In this document: one piece after another, positions 9,501-19,736 of the stretch
Layout of the letters: each line of letters starts with the position of its first letter
Position numbering within the stretch: the stretch's first letter is position 1
Assembly (NCBI RefSeq): GCF_018408705.1
Contig: NZ_AP023420.1
Location: 992,001-1,056,000, forward strand
DNA from: Pusillibacter faecalis
GTDB lineage: Bacteria; Bacillota; Clostridia; Oscillospirales; Oscillospiraceae
DNA length: 64,000 bases
Direction: 5' to 3'
Made by a program: the position numbers and the translations under genes
Notes under the pieces: model-generated
Told to the model about the DNA's origin: nothing
Databases searched by the model: none
The model's input: only the letters and a program-made list of their open reading frames with translations

Positions 9501-10265
9501 ATGGGAAATCACTCTATGACAAAATTTGATCTGCTCATCGAAACACACCAAGGGTTAAAACGGCAGGGACCCGGCAGTCCTGAGATGACCCTTCGCGCCC
9601 TGAGCTTTATCAGCCATTTAGACGAGCATTCCCGGATCGCCGATCTAGGCTGTGGCACTGGCGGGCAGACCATGCTGCTCGCGCAAAATACCGCCGGTTT
9701 CATCACGGGCGTGGATCTGATTCCTGATTTTATCGATGTATTTCAGGATCAGGTCAAAGAGCTTCACCTCGAAAACCGGGTAACAGGTATGGTCGGTTCA
9801 GCGGAAGACCTCCCTTTTGAAAAGGATGAGTTGGATCTGATCTGGTCGGAAGGCATGATTGATGGAATTGGCTTTGAAAAGGGCTTAACCTATTGGAGCC
9901 GTTTTCTAAAAAAAGGCGGTTATGTCGCTCTGACGTGCCCCGCATGGCTGACTGATGAATATCCCCCGGCGGTAAAAAAGTTTTGGGAGGATGCCGGCAG
10001 CAGTCTGGACGCCATAGGGAACCATATATCTATCATGCAAAAAATTGGCTACCGCTTGGTTGCCGCGTTCACGCTCCCCGATGTGTGCTGGACTGAAAAT
10101 TACTTCCTTCCCAGGGCCGAGGCGGAAAAAAATCTTCTGAAAAAATACGCAGGAAATCCGATTGTAAGTGATTATGTGAAAGAAGACCAGTACGAAACGG
10201 ACCTGTACGCGAAGTATCATCAGTCTTACGGGTACGTCTTCTATATTGGCAAGAAGGTGTCATGA
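9501..10265 (+). CDS. Class I SAM-dependent methyltransferase
   Basis: Encodes 254 residues. Motif I IADLGCGTGGQT binds S-adenosylmethionine; the acidic residue ending strand 2 is in ITGVDLIPDF, and motif LDLIWSEGMID follows. The Trp/Tyr-rich C-terminal half (NYFLPRAEAEKNLLKKY) resembles small-molecule methyltransferases of the UbiE/Methyltransf_11 group. The substrate cannot be inferred. The start ATG at 9501 has an AAGGAGAGAAAT ribosome site. It precedes rpoN by 57 bases on the same strand; a functional link is not evident. Confidence 0.85.
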   Translation: MGNHSMTKFDLLIETHQGLKRQGPGSPEMTLRALSFISHLDEHSRIADLGCGTGGQTMLLAQNTAGFITGVDLIPDFIDVFQDQVKELHLENRVTGMVGSAEDLPFEKDELDLIWSEGMIDGIGFEKGLTYWSRFLKKGGYVALTCPAWLTDEYPPAVKKFWEDAGSSLDAIGNHISIMQKIGYRLVAAFTLPDVCWTENYFLPRAEAEKNLLKKYAGNPIVSDYVKEDQYETDLYAKYHQSYGYVFYIGKKVS

Positions 10266-10322
10266 TTCGTGCCTTGACAATACCCAGGATCACAGGATTC
10301 TCTCAATAAAGGCGGTGATCGC

Positions 10323-11654
10323 ATGAGTCTTATCTCCCTGAACGCCGAGCTGCGGCAGATGCTGAAGCTAACCCCGCAGCTGCTGCAATCCATGGAACTT
10401 CTGCAAATGAACACGCAGGAACTGGCAGAATATCTGTCCCAAGCAACAGAGGAAAATCCTCTCTTAGAGCAGGAGGATGCCGCTGACCTCCACGCCGCAT
10501 ATGAGGAGCTGCGGCAAAAAGCCAGCTGGATTGACGGCGCCGCCGCCCCCACTTTCGCTCATGAGGAACACCCCACATGGGAGCGGGGGCAGTTGGATCG
10601 TGAAGCGGAGAGTCTTGCCGCCTTTTTGCGGGATCAGCTGGAACGCCTGCGGCTGCCCGCTCCCCTGCTGGCCCTGTGCCAATACATGGCGGAGCTGGTG
10701 GATGAGGATGGCTATCTGCTTCCAGCCGATTTGGATGGACTGCAGGAGCTGAAGATTCCGCAGGCTTTGATTCGCCAGGCGCTGGACATCATGCAGGGAC
10801 TGGAGCCAGCCGGCGTGTGTGCCCGGAGCTTATCAGAATGTCTGGCACTGCAGCTGGCCCGACAGGAGAATGTCTCTCCTGCCGCGCTGGACATCGTGAG
10901 CCGTTTTCTTCCAGAGCTGGGAGACAAACGCTACAACCGTATCTGCCAGGAACTGGGCCTTTCCATGAAGGAGGTTCTGACAGCCAAGGAGCAAATCGCC
11001 AGTCTGGACCCCCATCCAGGCCGAGTCTTTCAGGCCGCGGAGCCTCCGGTATTTGTACGTCCGGATATCTTTGTCCTGGAGTTGGATGGCGAGCTGCGGG
11101 CGGTTTTAAATGAGTACTATCTGCCGCGTATCTCCATCAACAGCTACTATGCGCAGCTTTTGAAAGAGTCTGACGAGCGAGAAACCCGGAACTACTTGCA
11201 GCAGAAAATGCAGCAGGCCAAGTGGCTGCTGCACAGTCTGAGCCGGCGCGGTGCTACTTTGCAGCGGTGTGCCGATGCCATTTTAGATGCGCAGCGCCCC
11301 TTTTTCTTGGGTCAAACTCAGGAGCTGGCCCCCATGGGGCTGGCCGCCTTATCCTCCAGGCTGGGTGTACATCCTTCCACCGTCTCCCGGGCCATGCGGG
11401 GAAAATATTTGCAGTGCCGGCAGGGCACCTATCCCCTGCGCTATTTTTTCAGCCGCGCTATCGGCGGCCTCTCCCGGCAGGCAGTGAAGCAAAAACTTCT
11501 GCTCCTTTTGCGAGACGAGGACCCGCAGCATCCTTTGAGTGATCAGCAGCTATGCGATCTCCTCTCCGTGGATGGGATGCAGATCGCCCGCCGGACCATT
11601 GCCAAATACCGGGCGGAGCTGGGAGTTGGTCCCTCCAGCGCCAGGAGACAGTAA
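10323..11654 (+). CDS. rpoN: RNA polymerase sigma-54 factor RpoN
   Basis: Encodes 443 residues. The N-terminal activator-interacting region (LTPQLLQSMELLQMNTQEL) and an acidic segment are followed by the core-binding domain, the helix-turn-helix region (LGVHPSTVSRAMRGKYLQC) and the RpoN box ARRTIAKYRAELGV near the C-terminus, which contacts the -24 element. The factor directs polymerase to -24/-12 promoters and needs an AAA activator. A candidate partner activator (18291-19721) and a perfect -24/-12 promoter (20035-20051) occur 7-10 kb downstream in this same window. Start ATG 10323 follows AAAGGCGGTGATCGC. Confidence 0.95.
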   Translation: MSLISLNAELRQMLKLTPQLLQSMELLQMNTQELAEYLSQATEENPLLEQEDAADLHAAYEELRQKASWIDGAAAPTFAHEEHPTWERGQLDREAESLAAFLRDQLERLRLPAPLLALCQYMAELVDEDGYLLPADLDGLQELKIPQALIRQALDIMQGLEPAGVCARSLSECLALQLARQENVSPAALDIVSRFLPELGDKRYNRICQELGLSMKEVLTAKEQIASLDPHPGRVFQAAEPPVFVRPDIFVLELDGELRAVLNEYYLPRISINSYYAQLLKESDERETRNYLQQKMQQAKWLLHSLSRRGATLQRCADAILDAQRPFFLGQTQELAPMGLAALSSRLGVHPSTVSRAMRGKYLQCRQGTYPLRYFFSRAIGGLSRQAVKQKLLLLLRDEDPQHPLSDQQLCDLLSVDGMQIARRTIAKYRAELGVGPSSARRQ

Positions 11655-11871
11655 GGGAATTACCTTGACCATCTTTTTGCAGCAAATGATACGCAAGCCG
11701 CCGCAATCTCCGCTACACTGTTGGCCCGTCCGCACCTCTTGACAGGCACAGCAAAATGGCAGCATCTATCCCTGGCTTTGATAGATGCTTGCGGCTGAGA
11801 CTGCACTTTGTGGCACAGGATTTCAAACTGCCCCCAAAGACGCAGGGGACTTCGCCCTGATTCCACCCGCT

Positions 11872-11912
11872 GCAGAAGAAGAGACACGCCTGTAGCGTGT
11901 CTCTTCTTCTGC
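11872..11912. terminator. Perfect 18-bp hairpin between convergent rpoN and preA
   Basis: GCAGAAGAAGAGACACGC is followed by a 5-base loop and its exact complement. It sits between two convergent genes, where a bidirectional terminator is expected. There is no U-run after the stem on either strand, so termination efficiency is uncertain. Confidence 0.6.
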
Positions 11913-11943
11913 TATTCATCTAAGTATAAGCAGGGATATCCGC

Positions 11944-13185
11944 TCAGACCGCCTTTTCCTCCGGAGATCCGCTGCGGCCGGGCTTCATAACTACCTCTCC
12001 CTTATCAATGGCATGCACAGGACATACCAGAACGCACAAGTGACAGCCCACACACTTTTCGTGATCGCAAGAGGGCTTGCGGTTCTCCTCATCCCAGGAG
12101 ATCGCCTGGTGGGCGCCATCATAGCAGGAGATGTAGCAGCGTCCGCAACCAATGCACTTGTCGGTGTCAAAGTCCGGATACACCACATAGTCCCGGTCCA
12201 GATTCTCCGCGGGAATGATATTCTGATTGGCAATGCCAACCAGCTCGCCGAGGCTGTCCACACCCTGTTCCTCCATGTAGTGCATGAGGCCGTTTTTCAT
12301 GTCCTCCACAATCCGGTAGCCATACTGCATGATGGAGGTTGTGACCTGCAGGGTGGTAGAACCCAGGAGGATAAACTCCGCAGCGTCCTCCCAGGTCTCG
12401 ATACCGCCGATGCCGGAGATCGCAACACCCGGAATGCCGTCCCGCAGCTGCTGGATGAAGCGCAGGGCCACAGGCTTTACCGCCTTGCCGGAGTAGCCGG
12501 AGACCGAAGACTTGCCGTTGATGATGGGCATGCCGATCTTCCGGTTCAGGTCCACATTGCAGATGGACTTGATGGTGTTGATGGCGGCAATGCCGTCCGC
12601 ACCGCCCTCCAAACAGGCCTTGGCCACAGGAACCATGTCCGTGATATTGGGAGTCATCTTGGCCATCATGGGCAGCTTGGAGCCCCGTTTCACCGCAGCG
12701 CAGAAGCTCTTGCATAGTTCGGCATTGGTACCAACATCAGAGCCCATGGCATGGGAGGTCATCTGAGGACAGGAGAGGTTCATCTCAATCATGTCCGCAC
12801 CAGCCTCCGTTACCAGGCGGGCCAGCTCCTCCCAGTCCTTCTCCGTGGGCCCCATGATGGAGGCAATCAAAACTTTATCAGGATAGTCCTTCTTCAGCCG
12901 CCGCAGGTCCTCCAGGTTCTGGGCCAGGGAGTGCTCCGCGATTTGCTCCATGTTCTTGAAGCCAACGAACGGAGTGCCCTCCTTGGTCAGGGCGTCAAAG
13001 CGCGGGGAGACCTCATCAATCAAAAAGTCATCCGGGCCAATCGTCTTGAATACCACGCCGCCCCAGCCGGTATCATAGGCTTTTTTGCACATGTCATAGC
13101 AGTTGCCCACAGGAGAAGAGGACAGACAGAATGGATTTTCAAAATGTACGCCAAGAAATTCGACGGATAAATCTTTCTTCACCAT
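11944..13185 (-). CDS. preA: NAD-dependent dihydropyrimidine dehydrogenase, subunit PreA
   Basis: Encodes 413 residues from the ATG at 13185 (GGGAGGTAGATGAC upstream), close to the 411 residues of E. coli PreA; the longer frame to 13407 only overlaps preT. An N-terminal FMN-binding TIM barrel of the dihydroorotate dehydrogenase type ([36 protein letters not shown]) is followed by two 4Fe-4S motifs, [11 protein letters not shown] and [11 protein letters not shown]. With PreT it reduces uracil or thymine to dihydropyrimidines with NADH. It starts one base after the preT stop, so both are one transcription unit. Confidence 0.95.
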   Translation of the reverse strand: MVKKDLSVEFLGVHFENPFCLSSSPVGNCYDMCKKAYDTGWGGVVFKTIGPDDFLIDEVSPRFDALTKEGTPFVGFKNMEQIAEHSLAQNLEDLRRLKKDYPDKVLIASIMGPTEKDWEELARLVTEAGADMIEMNLSCPQMTSHAMGSDVGTNAELCKSFCAAVKRGSKLPMMAKMTPNITDMVPVAKACLEGGADGIAAINTIKSICNVDLNRKIGMPIINGKSSVSGYSGKAVKPVALRFIQQLRDGIPGVAISGIGGIETWEDAAEFILLGSTTLQVTTSIMQYGYRIVEDMKNGLMHYMEEQGVDSLGELVGIANQNIIPAENLDRDYVVYPDFDTDKCIGCGRCYISCYDGAHQAISWDEENRKPSCDHEKCVGCHLCVLVCPVHAIDKGEVVMKPGRSGSPEEKAV

Positions 13186-13186
13186 G

Positions 13187-14410
13187 TCATCTACCTCCCA
13201 CAAAGTTATGGATTGCATAGGCGGCCGCTTTGCCCTTGCGAACCGCCCAGACCGCCGTCTTGTCGCCCTTGGCAATGTCGCCGGCCACAAAGACCTTGCC
13301 ATCCGCCTGGAAGCCGTCGAAATCCACCTCGTTTTTGACGATGGGCAGCCCCAGCTGGTCCGCGTCAGTACTCTGACCCACGGCCAGGATGATCTTGTCA
13401 GCCTCAATTTTCAGCTCGCTGTTGAGCCTGCGGTGACGGAAGGTTACTACCTTGCCCTCCACCGCTACGGGAGCGTAACCATCCACAATGGTGACGCCCT
13501 GCGCCCGGGCGGTCTCAAGCTCCACCTTGGAAGCTCGGAAGTCAGAGAGCTCCTTGCGGGTGACTGTAGTCACATTCTGCACGCCTAGCAGCTTCAAGGT
13601 TGCAGATACGTCCATCGCCGCGTCGCCGCCGCCGATGACCAACGCATTATCCGGCAGCTCCACCTCGCCCTGCCTTTCATCCACTTCTGCCAGGAATGTG
13701 ACCGCAGGCACCGCGTAGGGATTACCCTCGAACATCTCCAGCATCTGCGGCCGGCCAATGCCGACGGCCACCAGCACGGCATCATACTTCTCCTTCAGTT
13801 CCTCCATGGAGACATCCTTCCCCACCTCACGGCAGTAGAGGAAGTTCGCTCCCAGTTCCGCAATCCGGGCAACCTCTGTGTCCACCACCGCGTCGGGAAG
13901 GCGGTACTCCGGGATGCCGGTGCGCAGAAATCCGCCGGCTTTGGCGCCCTTTTCGTAAATGTCAACCTCATAGCCGAGCTGCAGCAGCGTTGCCGCAGCC
14001 TGCAGTCCCGCAGGACCACTGCCGATAATTCCAATTTTCTTTCCATTGGCCGGTCCTCTCTCCAGGACCTTCATGCCGCACTGCTCCTCAAAATCCGTGA
14101 CAAAGCGCTGGATCCCGCCGATGTTGATGGGTTTATCAATTCCGCACCGGGAGCATCCCTGTTCGCAGTAGCGCTCTGTGGGGCAGATTCTGGCGCAGGC
14201 TGCGCCCAGGGCATTGTTGCTGCGAATCGTCTCCGCCGCTCCTTTAAAATTACGAAAACGGACGCTGCGGATAAATTTCGCAGGGTCCGTTCCCGCAGGG
14301 CAGGCATTGGAACATGGCGCATCGTGGCAGAGCAAACAACGTTGAGCCTCTTCCATGACCGTGCTCATGGTGTACCCCTGCACAAGTTCCTGTGAGTACT
14401 TTTTTGTCAT
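13187..14410 (-). CDS. preT: NAD-dependent dihydropyrimidine dehydrogenase, subunit PreT
   Basis: Encodes 407 residues of the glutamate-synthase small-subunit-like family. N-terminal cysteine clusters [13 protein letters not shown] and [15 protein letters not shown] bind Fe-S centres. The FAD site [13 protein letters not shown] and the NAD site [10 protein letters not shown] follow. It passes electrons from NADH to PreA. PreTA catalyses the first step of reductive pyrimidine breakdown, and in gut bacteria PreTA is known to inactivate 5-fluorouracil. The dihydropyrimidinase that would act next is divergently encoded at 14901. A promoter is visible at 14469-14497. Confidence 0.95.
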   Translation of the reverse strand: MTKKYSQELVQGYTMSTVMEEAQRCLLCHDAPCSNACPAGTDPAKFIRSVRFRNFKGAAETIRSNNALGAACARICPTERYCEQGCSRCGIDKPINIGGIQRFVTDFEEQCGMKVLERGPANGKKIGIIGSGPAGLQAAATLLQLGYEVDIYEKGAKAGGFLRTGIPEYRLPDAVVDTEVARIAELGANFLYCREVGKDVSMEELKEKYDAVLVAVGIGRPQMLEMFEGNPYAVPAVTFLAEVDERQGEVELPDNALVIGGGDAAMDVSATLKLLGVQNVTTVTRKELSDFRASKVELETARAQGVTIVDGYAPVAVEGKVVTFRHRRLNSELKIEADKIILAVGQSTDADQLGLPIVKNEVDFDGFQADGKVFVAGDIAKGDKTAVWAVRKGKAAAYAIHNFVGGR

Positions 14411-14468
14411 TTCTCATTCTTCCCCTTCCATAAATGTGAGTGTCCAGCCCGCACATGTATGCAGCCTC

Positions 14469-14497
14469 ATTGTACACTTCATACAGTTTTAATGCAA
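14469..14497 (-). promoter_or_regulatory. Sigma-A promoter of preT-preA
   Basis: On the minus strand TTGCAT and TACAAT are spaced by 17 bases, about 60 bases upstream of the preT start. Confidence 0.7.
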
Positions 14498-14522
14498 TAC
14501 CCTTTTCATCATTTCACATTTT

Positions 14523-14536
14523 GTACAAATCTGTAC
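14523..14536. promoter_or_regulatory. Inverted repeat in the preT-hydA divergent region, possible operator
   Basis: GTACA-AATC-TGTAC is a perfect 5-bp inverted repeat just upstream of the preT -35 box. The location, between divergent catabolic genes, fits a regulator binding site. No regulator can be assigned. The rest of 14411-14900 has AT-rich sequence with a possible plus-strand -10 (TATAAT at 14609-14614) lacking a good -35. Confidence 0.35.
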
Positions 14537-14900
14537 TGTAACTTTCTCCTATTTCCACAATTTTAGAATTTAACGGAAATTATGCTTCATTTTTGAGGGG
14601 TGAATGTTTATAATAAAAGAAGGTCTTCATGCCGTTTTTTTGATGTGTTTGTTTCTGAAAAGGTCTGGCCGACAGCCTTTTGCTCATATCCATACACCAT
14701 GATAAAACAGCCATGAAGCAACGCCGGGCTGAGAACCGGGCGCGGCGGGAGTCCAGCCCCCGCGCAAAGCTGTTCCAGCCGCCGTACAGGTATGCAGGCT
14801 CATGTGATTCATTACCTGCCGCCAGGCAGTTACGAGGAGGGGGAATCAGACACATTCAGGCAAGTGGTATTTGTGTGATGATAAGAAAGGTGGATTATTT

Positions 14901-16262
14901 GTGGACTTGATTATTCGCAACGGCACCATCGTAACAGAAAGGGAGATGTTCAAAGCCGATCTGGGCGTGAAGGACGGCAAGATCGCGGTCATTGCCGGCG
15001 ATCTCTCTGATCTTCCCTGCGAAAACGTGGTTGACGCCACCGGCAAACTGGTGCTTCCGGGTGCTATCGACGCCCATACACACCTCGCCTTCCCCTTTGG
15101 CGGGACGGTATCTTCTGACGACTTCTTCGCCGGTACCCGGGCGGCTGCCTGCGGCGGCACCACCACGGTCTTTGACTACAGCGGTCAGGCCAAGGGAGAG
15201 ACGCTGCTGGAAACTGCCAAGCGCCGTGAGGCAGAGGCCAATGAAGATGGTCCCGCTGTGGACTACGCCCTGCACGTAGGCATCACGGACCTCTCTAACA
15301 ATCTACTCGATACCATGCAGGAGGCCGTGGACTACGGCATCTCCTCTTTTAAAGTATATATGGTCTATGACTTTGGCGTGAAGGACGGCGATTTCTATCA
15401 GGTCCTGCAGAAGTCCAAGGAGACCGGCTCTTTGATCTGCGTCCATGCGGAAAACAAAGAGGTCCTCACCACCCTCACGGAACAGTTTGCCGCGGAGGGC
15501 AAGCTCAGCCCCTGGTATCACTATGCCTCCCGGCCTGAGTTTGTAGCCGGAGAGGCAGACCGGCGAGCCATTGCCTGGGCCAGGAGCCTGAACGCCCCTC
15601 TTTACATCGTACATATGTCCGACAAGGAGGGTGTGGAAGCCGTCACGGCGGCCAAGGACGAGGGTCTGGAAATCTATATGGAGACCTGCCCCCACTACCT
15701 GCACTTCACCCGGGATGTCTTCAAGCGGGAAGACGGCCGGAATTTCGTCTGCTCTCCGCCTATGAAGGGCCAGGAGAGTCTGGATGCCCTGTGGGAGGCT
15801 GTAAAGCGGGGCGATGTGGATACCATCGCCACCGACCACTGCCCGTTCCAGCAGTCTGAAAAGGACTGGGGCAAGGACGACTTCCGTAAAATTCCAAACG
15901 GCTGCGCAGGCGTTGAAAATATGTACCCCTACATCCTGTCCAAGGCCAACGAAGGCGTCATCTCCTTCCCTCGGGCCGTTCAGATCTGCGCCGCCAATCC
16001 AGCCCGTATCTTTGGCTGCACCCAAAAGGGCAGTTTGACTGTGGGCAAGGATGCAGATATCGTGATCTACGACCCCACCAAAGAGTTCACTGTCCATCAG
16101 GAAAATATGCACTCCGATTCCGACCATACCATTTGGGAGGGTTTGGAGCTGCACGGCTACCCCGTTCAAACTTACTCCCGCGGCCGACTGGTCTATGACA
16201 ACGGCGCGTTTGTGGGAGAGCGCGGCTGGGGCAAGCTGATTAAGCGCGCTTCCAGAAAGTAA
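14901..16262 (+). CDS. hydA: Dihydropyrimidinase / D-hydantoinase
   Basis: Encodes 453 residues from a GTG at 14901 with AAAGGTGG seven bases upstream; the ATG at 14871 has no such site. It is a cyclic amidohydrolase with the binuclear metal site intact: His59 and His61 (AIDAHTHLAF), carboxylated Lys151 (SSFKVYM), His182 (VHAEN), His238 (YIVHMS) and Asp312 (ATDHCPF). It opens dihydrouracil to N-carbamoyl-beta-alanine, or hydantoins to carbamoyl amino acids. Divergent preTA supplies the substrate, an NCS1 permease follows, and an M20 carbamoyl hydrolase lies at 20113, together making a complete reductive pathway. Confidence 0.92.
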   Translation: MDLIIRNGTIVTEREMFKADLGVKDGKIAVIAGDLSDLPCENVVDATGKLVLPGAIDAHTHLAFPFGGTVSSDDFFAGTRAAACGGTTTVFDYSGQAKGETLLETAKRREAEANEDGPAVDYALHVGITDLSNNLLDTMQEAVDYGISSFKVYMVYDFGVKDGDFYQVLQKSKETGSLICVHAENKEVLTTLTEQFAAEGKLSPWYHYASRPEFVAGEADRRAIAWARSLNAPLYIVHMSDKEGVEAVTAAKDEGLEIYMETCPHYLHFTRDVFKREDGRNFVCSPPMKGQESLDALWEAVKRGDVDTIATDHCPFQQSEKDWGKDDFRKIPNGCAGVENMYPYILSKANEGVISFPRAVQICAANPARIFGCTQKGSLTVGKDADIVIYDPTKEFTVHQENMHSDSDHTIWEGLELHGYPVQTYSRGRLVYDNGAFVGERGWGKLIKRASRK

Positions 16263-16398
16263 TCCCGGTCCAGCACAGCAGGACGGCGCGGCGCTAAAAA
16301 CCGCGCTGTCCCGTGATTCCAGCGGTCGTCGGCGGATACACGCGTGACGGCGGAACCAATCGTACCGGACTTCAATCGGATGAAAGTGGAGGGAACCT

Positions 16399-18012
16399 AT
16401 GAAGACACAAATTCGGCGCAACGACGAGCTCTATGAGCTGACACCTGAAATCGAGGCGGAGCTTCTGGACTCCAAGCACTATAACCCGGACCTGGCGCCC
16501 ACCAAAGTCAGCGACCGCACTTGGCGCACCAAAGACATTGCTGATTTCTGGCTGGGGCTCTCTGTCTCCATCCCCGCTCTGGCCCTGGCCTCCTCGCTGG
16601 TGGCGCTGGGCGTTTCTCCCGTGCTGGCGGTCATCAACGTCATTCTTGGCAACGTAATCGTACTGATTCCCATTCAGCTTAACTCCCATGTAGGCACAAA
16701 ATACGGCATTCCATACCCCATCTTTGCCCGGATGACCTTCGGCAATAAGGGCGCGAAACTGTCCACCATCTCCCGCTCCATCATCGGTTGCGGCTGGACA
16801 TCCATTCAGTCCTGGGTTGGCGGCGGCGCTTTGGCCGCGCTGATCGGCATTGTGATTCCATTCTTTTCCGATCAATCCCAGACCATCTCCATGCCCGGCA
16901 ATGACAATGTGATGGTTGGCCAGCTGATCGGCTTTGCTGTCTTCGTGCTGGTGTGCGGCTGGGTAGCTTACAACGGCATGGAGAAAATCAAATGGGTTCA
17001 GAACATCAGCGCCCCTCTGCTGATCGTTGTGATCACAGGCCTGATTATCTGGAGCATTTATACCATCTACGCCACTGGGCACAGCTTTATGGACGTGTTC
17101 CGCGTTGGCAACAACGAGGCCTTGATTGAGCAGAACGGCGGCTTTGCCTATGTCTACCTGGCCGGTCTGACGGCCAATATTGCCTACTGGGCAACCATGG
17201 CGCTGAACATTCCTGACTTCTCTAAAATGGCTAAGAGTCAGAAGGACCAGTTCAACGGTCAGCTCATCGGCATGCCCATCCCCATGGCGGTGTGCGCGAT
17301 TGCCGGCGCCCTCTTCGCTCAGGCCACGACCTATGCCTATGGCACCGCCAGCTATGACCCCACCACAGTGTTCTTCTACATGTCCAACCCCCTGGCTGTG
17401 GCAGTGTGCGCCATTGGCGTCATCGTAGCCACTCTGACCACCTGCGTAGCTGCCAATGTGGTGGCTCCTGCTAACGGCTGGTCTGACCTGGCACCCAAGA
17501 AGGTCTCTTTCAAGAAGGGCGTTATCATCACAATCGTCATCTCTATTTTCGTGATGCAGCCCTGGTTCATTTATGGCTCCGGCTCTGCTTACGTTTTCAC
17601 TTGGCTGAACAACTACGGCACCATTATTGCCCCTGTGGCGGCGATCCTGTGCGCGGACTATTTCGTTTGCAAGCAAAAGCGTGTGGATGTAGCCAGCTTG
17701 TACCACGGGGCCAACGGCCGCTACGCCTATTCCAACGGCTGGAACTGGTGTGCGGTGATCGCCTGGGCGGTATCCTTTATCATTCCGCTGCTGGGCAACA
17801 CGGTGTTCCTCTATCAGTCCGGCTCTGGATTGACGCCGAACTTCCTGCAAATGATCGCCGCGAACGGCTATCTCTTCTCCTTCTTTGTGGCGTTTGTGGT
17901 GTATGTCGCTCTGATGCGCTCCAACTTCTGCGGCGCTCCAGCCAGCAAGGGCTTTGTCTCTGAGGAAGAGGACGCTGAAATTACCCTGGTTGAGGAAACC
18001 ATTTCTGGCTGA
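16399..18012 (+). CDS. NCS1 family nucleobase/hydantoin:cation symporter
   Basis: Encodes 537 residues with about 12 transmembrane segments. The N-terminal NPDLAPTKVSDRTW and KYGIPYPIFARMTFG are typical of NCS1 carriers such as Mhp1, PucI and CodB-like proteins. It should import a pyrimidine, hydantoin or allantoin across the cytoplasmic membrane with a cation. It lies 136 bases after hydA and probably belongs to the same transcript, so uracil or a hydantoin is the likeliest substrate. The start ATG has GTGGAGGGAACCT upstream and a terminator follows at 18048. Confidence 0.92.
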   Translation: MKTQIRRNDELYELTPEIEAELLDSKHYNPDLAPTKVSDRTWRTKDIADFWLGLSVSIPALALASSLVALGVSPVLAVINVILGNVIVLIPIQLNSHVGTKYGIPYPIFARMTFGNKGAKLSTISRSIIGCGWTSIQSWVGGGALAALIGIVIPFFSDQSQTISMPGNDNVMVGQLIGFAVFVLVCGWVAYNGMEKIKWVQNISAPLLIVVITGLIIWSIYTIYATGHSFMDVFRVGNNEALIEQNGGFAYVYLAGLTANIAYWATMALNIPDFSKMAKSQKDQFNGQLIGMPIPMAVCAIAGALFAQATTYAYGTASYDPTTVFFYMSNPLAVAVCAIGVIVATLTTCVAANVVAPANGWSDLAPKKVSFKKGVIITIVISIFVMQPWFIYGSGSAYVFTWLNNYGTIIAPVAAILCADYFVCKQKRVDVASLYHGANGRYAYSNGWNWCAVIAWAVSFIIPLLGNTVFLYQSGSGLTPNFLQMIAANGYLFSFFVAFVVYVALMRSNFCGAPASKGFVSEEEDAEITLVEETISG

Positions 18013-18047
18013 GTGTGCGTTTTCATGCTCCCCCTTATGTAACAGTG

Positions 18048-18095
18048 ATGCATCCGCCGGCTGTCACTGGCCGGCGGATGCATAGAACTTTTTTG
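18048..18095 (+). terminator. Terminator after the NCS1 permease
   Basis: The 13-bp stem ATGCATCCGCCGG / CCGGCGGATGCAT with a 10-base loop is followed by AGAACTTTTTT. Confidence 0.8.
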
Positions 18096-18290
18096 CTTCT
18101 GCAGCGTCCTTAACCGGCACAGATTTTAAATCTGCCGATGACAGGCGCGGCACTGAACAGCGCCGCATGGTCTCTCTAAGGCAGCTGGCTATCCCATACC
18201 GTTTTTCATGGATCACATGAAGCCGTATTCCTCAGGTTTTCTCCTCAGATAGAAGTGCACCTGGAATCCCGGAAAGGAGATGACAGCATC

Positions 18291-19721
18291 GTGGATCAGC
18301 ATATATTCCCAATTATGTCCGAGGAGTTCTTGGGTCCTCTGCTGGAAGAGCTGCTGGAAAATCCGCTCATGGGTGTGAATATCACGGATGGCCAGGGCCG
18401 CGTTCTATTTTTGAACCGGACCCACAAGCATATCACCGGTCACTCTCCAGAGCTGTATCTGGGCCGCACGATGGAGGAACTGGCAAAGGATGGCCTGGTC
18501 TCGGAGTCAGCCACGTCGCTGGTTCTCAAAACAAAGCAGGCTGTCTCCATCAATCAGGTCACATCCCACCGGGATCACTTCTATCAGGTTCACGCCGTCC
18601 CTCTGAAAGATCAGGAGGGGGGCATCCAGTATGTGATCAACTACCTTGTGAATATTTCCGATATCGTCAAGCTCAAAAACAAAATCATGGCTATGAATAG
18701 CTGGAACAAGGTGCCTGCCAACCACAGTGATCTGATCCAGATGAATTTAAACCGCACCGGAGAGCTGATTTACCAGAGCAAGGTGATGCAGGATGTGGTA
18801 GAGGCTGCCGCCAAAGTCGCGGAATATGAGGTCTCTGTCCTGCTGACCGGCCCCTCCGGCGTCGGCAAGGAGATGATCGCCAATCTGATCCATTCCCACA
18901 GCAGCCGCAGCGGGGCGCCTTTTGTCAAGATCAATTGTGCCGCAATTCCAGATCATCTCCTGGAGAGCGAGCTGTTCGGCTACGAGCCAGGCGCCTTTAC
19001 AGGCGGCAATCCCAGAGGGAAAAAGGGGTTGATTGAACGCTCTAACACCGGCACCTTGCTGCTGGATGAAATCGGTGATCTGCCTCTGGGGCTTCAGTCC
19101 AAGCTGTTGCGGGTGCTACAGACCCACAGTCTCCGTCACATTGGCGGGCACAAGGACATCCAGGTAAATTTCCGTCTGATCTCCTCTACCAACGCTAATC
19201 TTCGGCAGATGATTCAGGACAAAACCTTCCGGGAGGACCTCTATTACCGGATCAACGTCATTGAAATTGCCATCCCCTGTCTGGAGGAGCGAAGGGACGA
19301 TATTCCTCTGCTGGCCAACCACTTTTTAAAGCAAGCCAATCTCAAATATGGCACCGAGAAATCCTTCGATCCAGATGCCCTTCACTTTTTGAGCGCATGC
19401 CGCTATCCCGGAAACGTGCGGGAACTGCAAAATGTAATCGAGCGCGCTATGATTATGAGCAGTGGTCGTGTCATCGCCCCGGAAGATATGCAAAAGGCAT
19501 TTGGAATCCCCCAGGAGGAAACAGCTCCGCGCAGTGCCTATATCGTCCCAGAGCTGGAGGAAGGGCTCTCTTTGAAGGAACTCATGGGACGCTATGAGAA
19601 ACAGCTTTTGCTGGCGTACCAAGAGAAATATAAAAGTGGCGTAAAAATGGCAGAAGCCCTGCAAACAGACCAATCCACCATCTCTCGAAAACTCAGCCGC
19701 TATCACATCCGGTCGGATTAA
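18291..19721 (+). CDS. Sigma-54-dependent transcriptional activator (PAS-AAA-Fis)
   Basis: Encodes about 476 residues from a GTG at 18291 (AAAGGAG 11 bases upstream); an ATG at 18255 is an alternative. A PAS sensor occupies residues 20-125, then an AAA domain with Walker A GPSGVGKE (187-194), the sigma-54 contact loop GAFTGG (234-239; the usual form is GAFTGA), Walker B LLLDEIGD, and the arginine-finger region FREDLYYRINV. A C-terminal TyrR/Fis-type helix-turn-helix contains QSTISRKLSRY. It should bind enhancers and activate the -24/-12 promoter at 20035. The PAS ligand may be a pyrimidine or carbamoyl compound, by context only. Confidence 0.93.
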   Translation: MDQHIFPIMSEEFLGPLLEELLENPLMGVNITDGQGRVLFLNRTHKHITGHSPELYLGRTMEELAKDGLVSESATSLVLKTKQAVSINQVTSHRDHFYQVHAVPLKDQEGGIQYVINYLVNISDIVKLKNKIMAMNSWNKVPANHSDLIQMNLNRTGELIYQSKVMQDVVEAAAKVAEYEVSVLLTGPSGVGKEMIANLIHSHSSRSGAPFVKINCAAIPDHLLESELFGYEPGAFTGGNPRGKKGLIERSNTGTLLLDEIGDLPLGLQSKLLRVLQTHSLRHIGGHKDIQVNFRLISSTNANLRQMIQDKTFREDLYYRINVIEIAIPCLEERRDDIPLLANHFLKQANLKYGTEKSFDPDALHFLSACRYPGNVRELQNVIERAMIMSSGRVIAPEDMQKAFGIPQEETAPRSAYIVPELEEGLSLKELMGRYEKQLLLAYQEKYKSGVKMAEALQTDQSTISRKLSRYHIRSD

Positions 19722-19736
19722 AGGCCATCCTCGATT

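Noticed and set aside
14662..14690. Possible sigma-54 promoter upstream of hydA (TGGCC followed by TTGC)
   Set aside because: The GG and GC elements are 13 bases apart instead of 10, and the -24 box is poor.
15303..16421. 372-codon minus-strand frame opposite hydA
   Set aside because: It is an antisense frame of a gene whose catalytic residues are all identified, and no start signals are present.
16372..17850. 492-codon open frame on the minus strand opposite the NCS1 permease
   Set aside because: It is the antisense of a clear membrane-transporter gene, is rich in His/Gln/Gly/Asn typical of shadow frames, and lacks a ribosome site.
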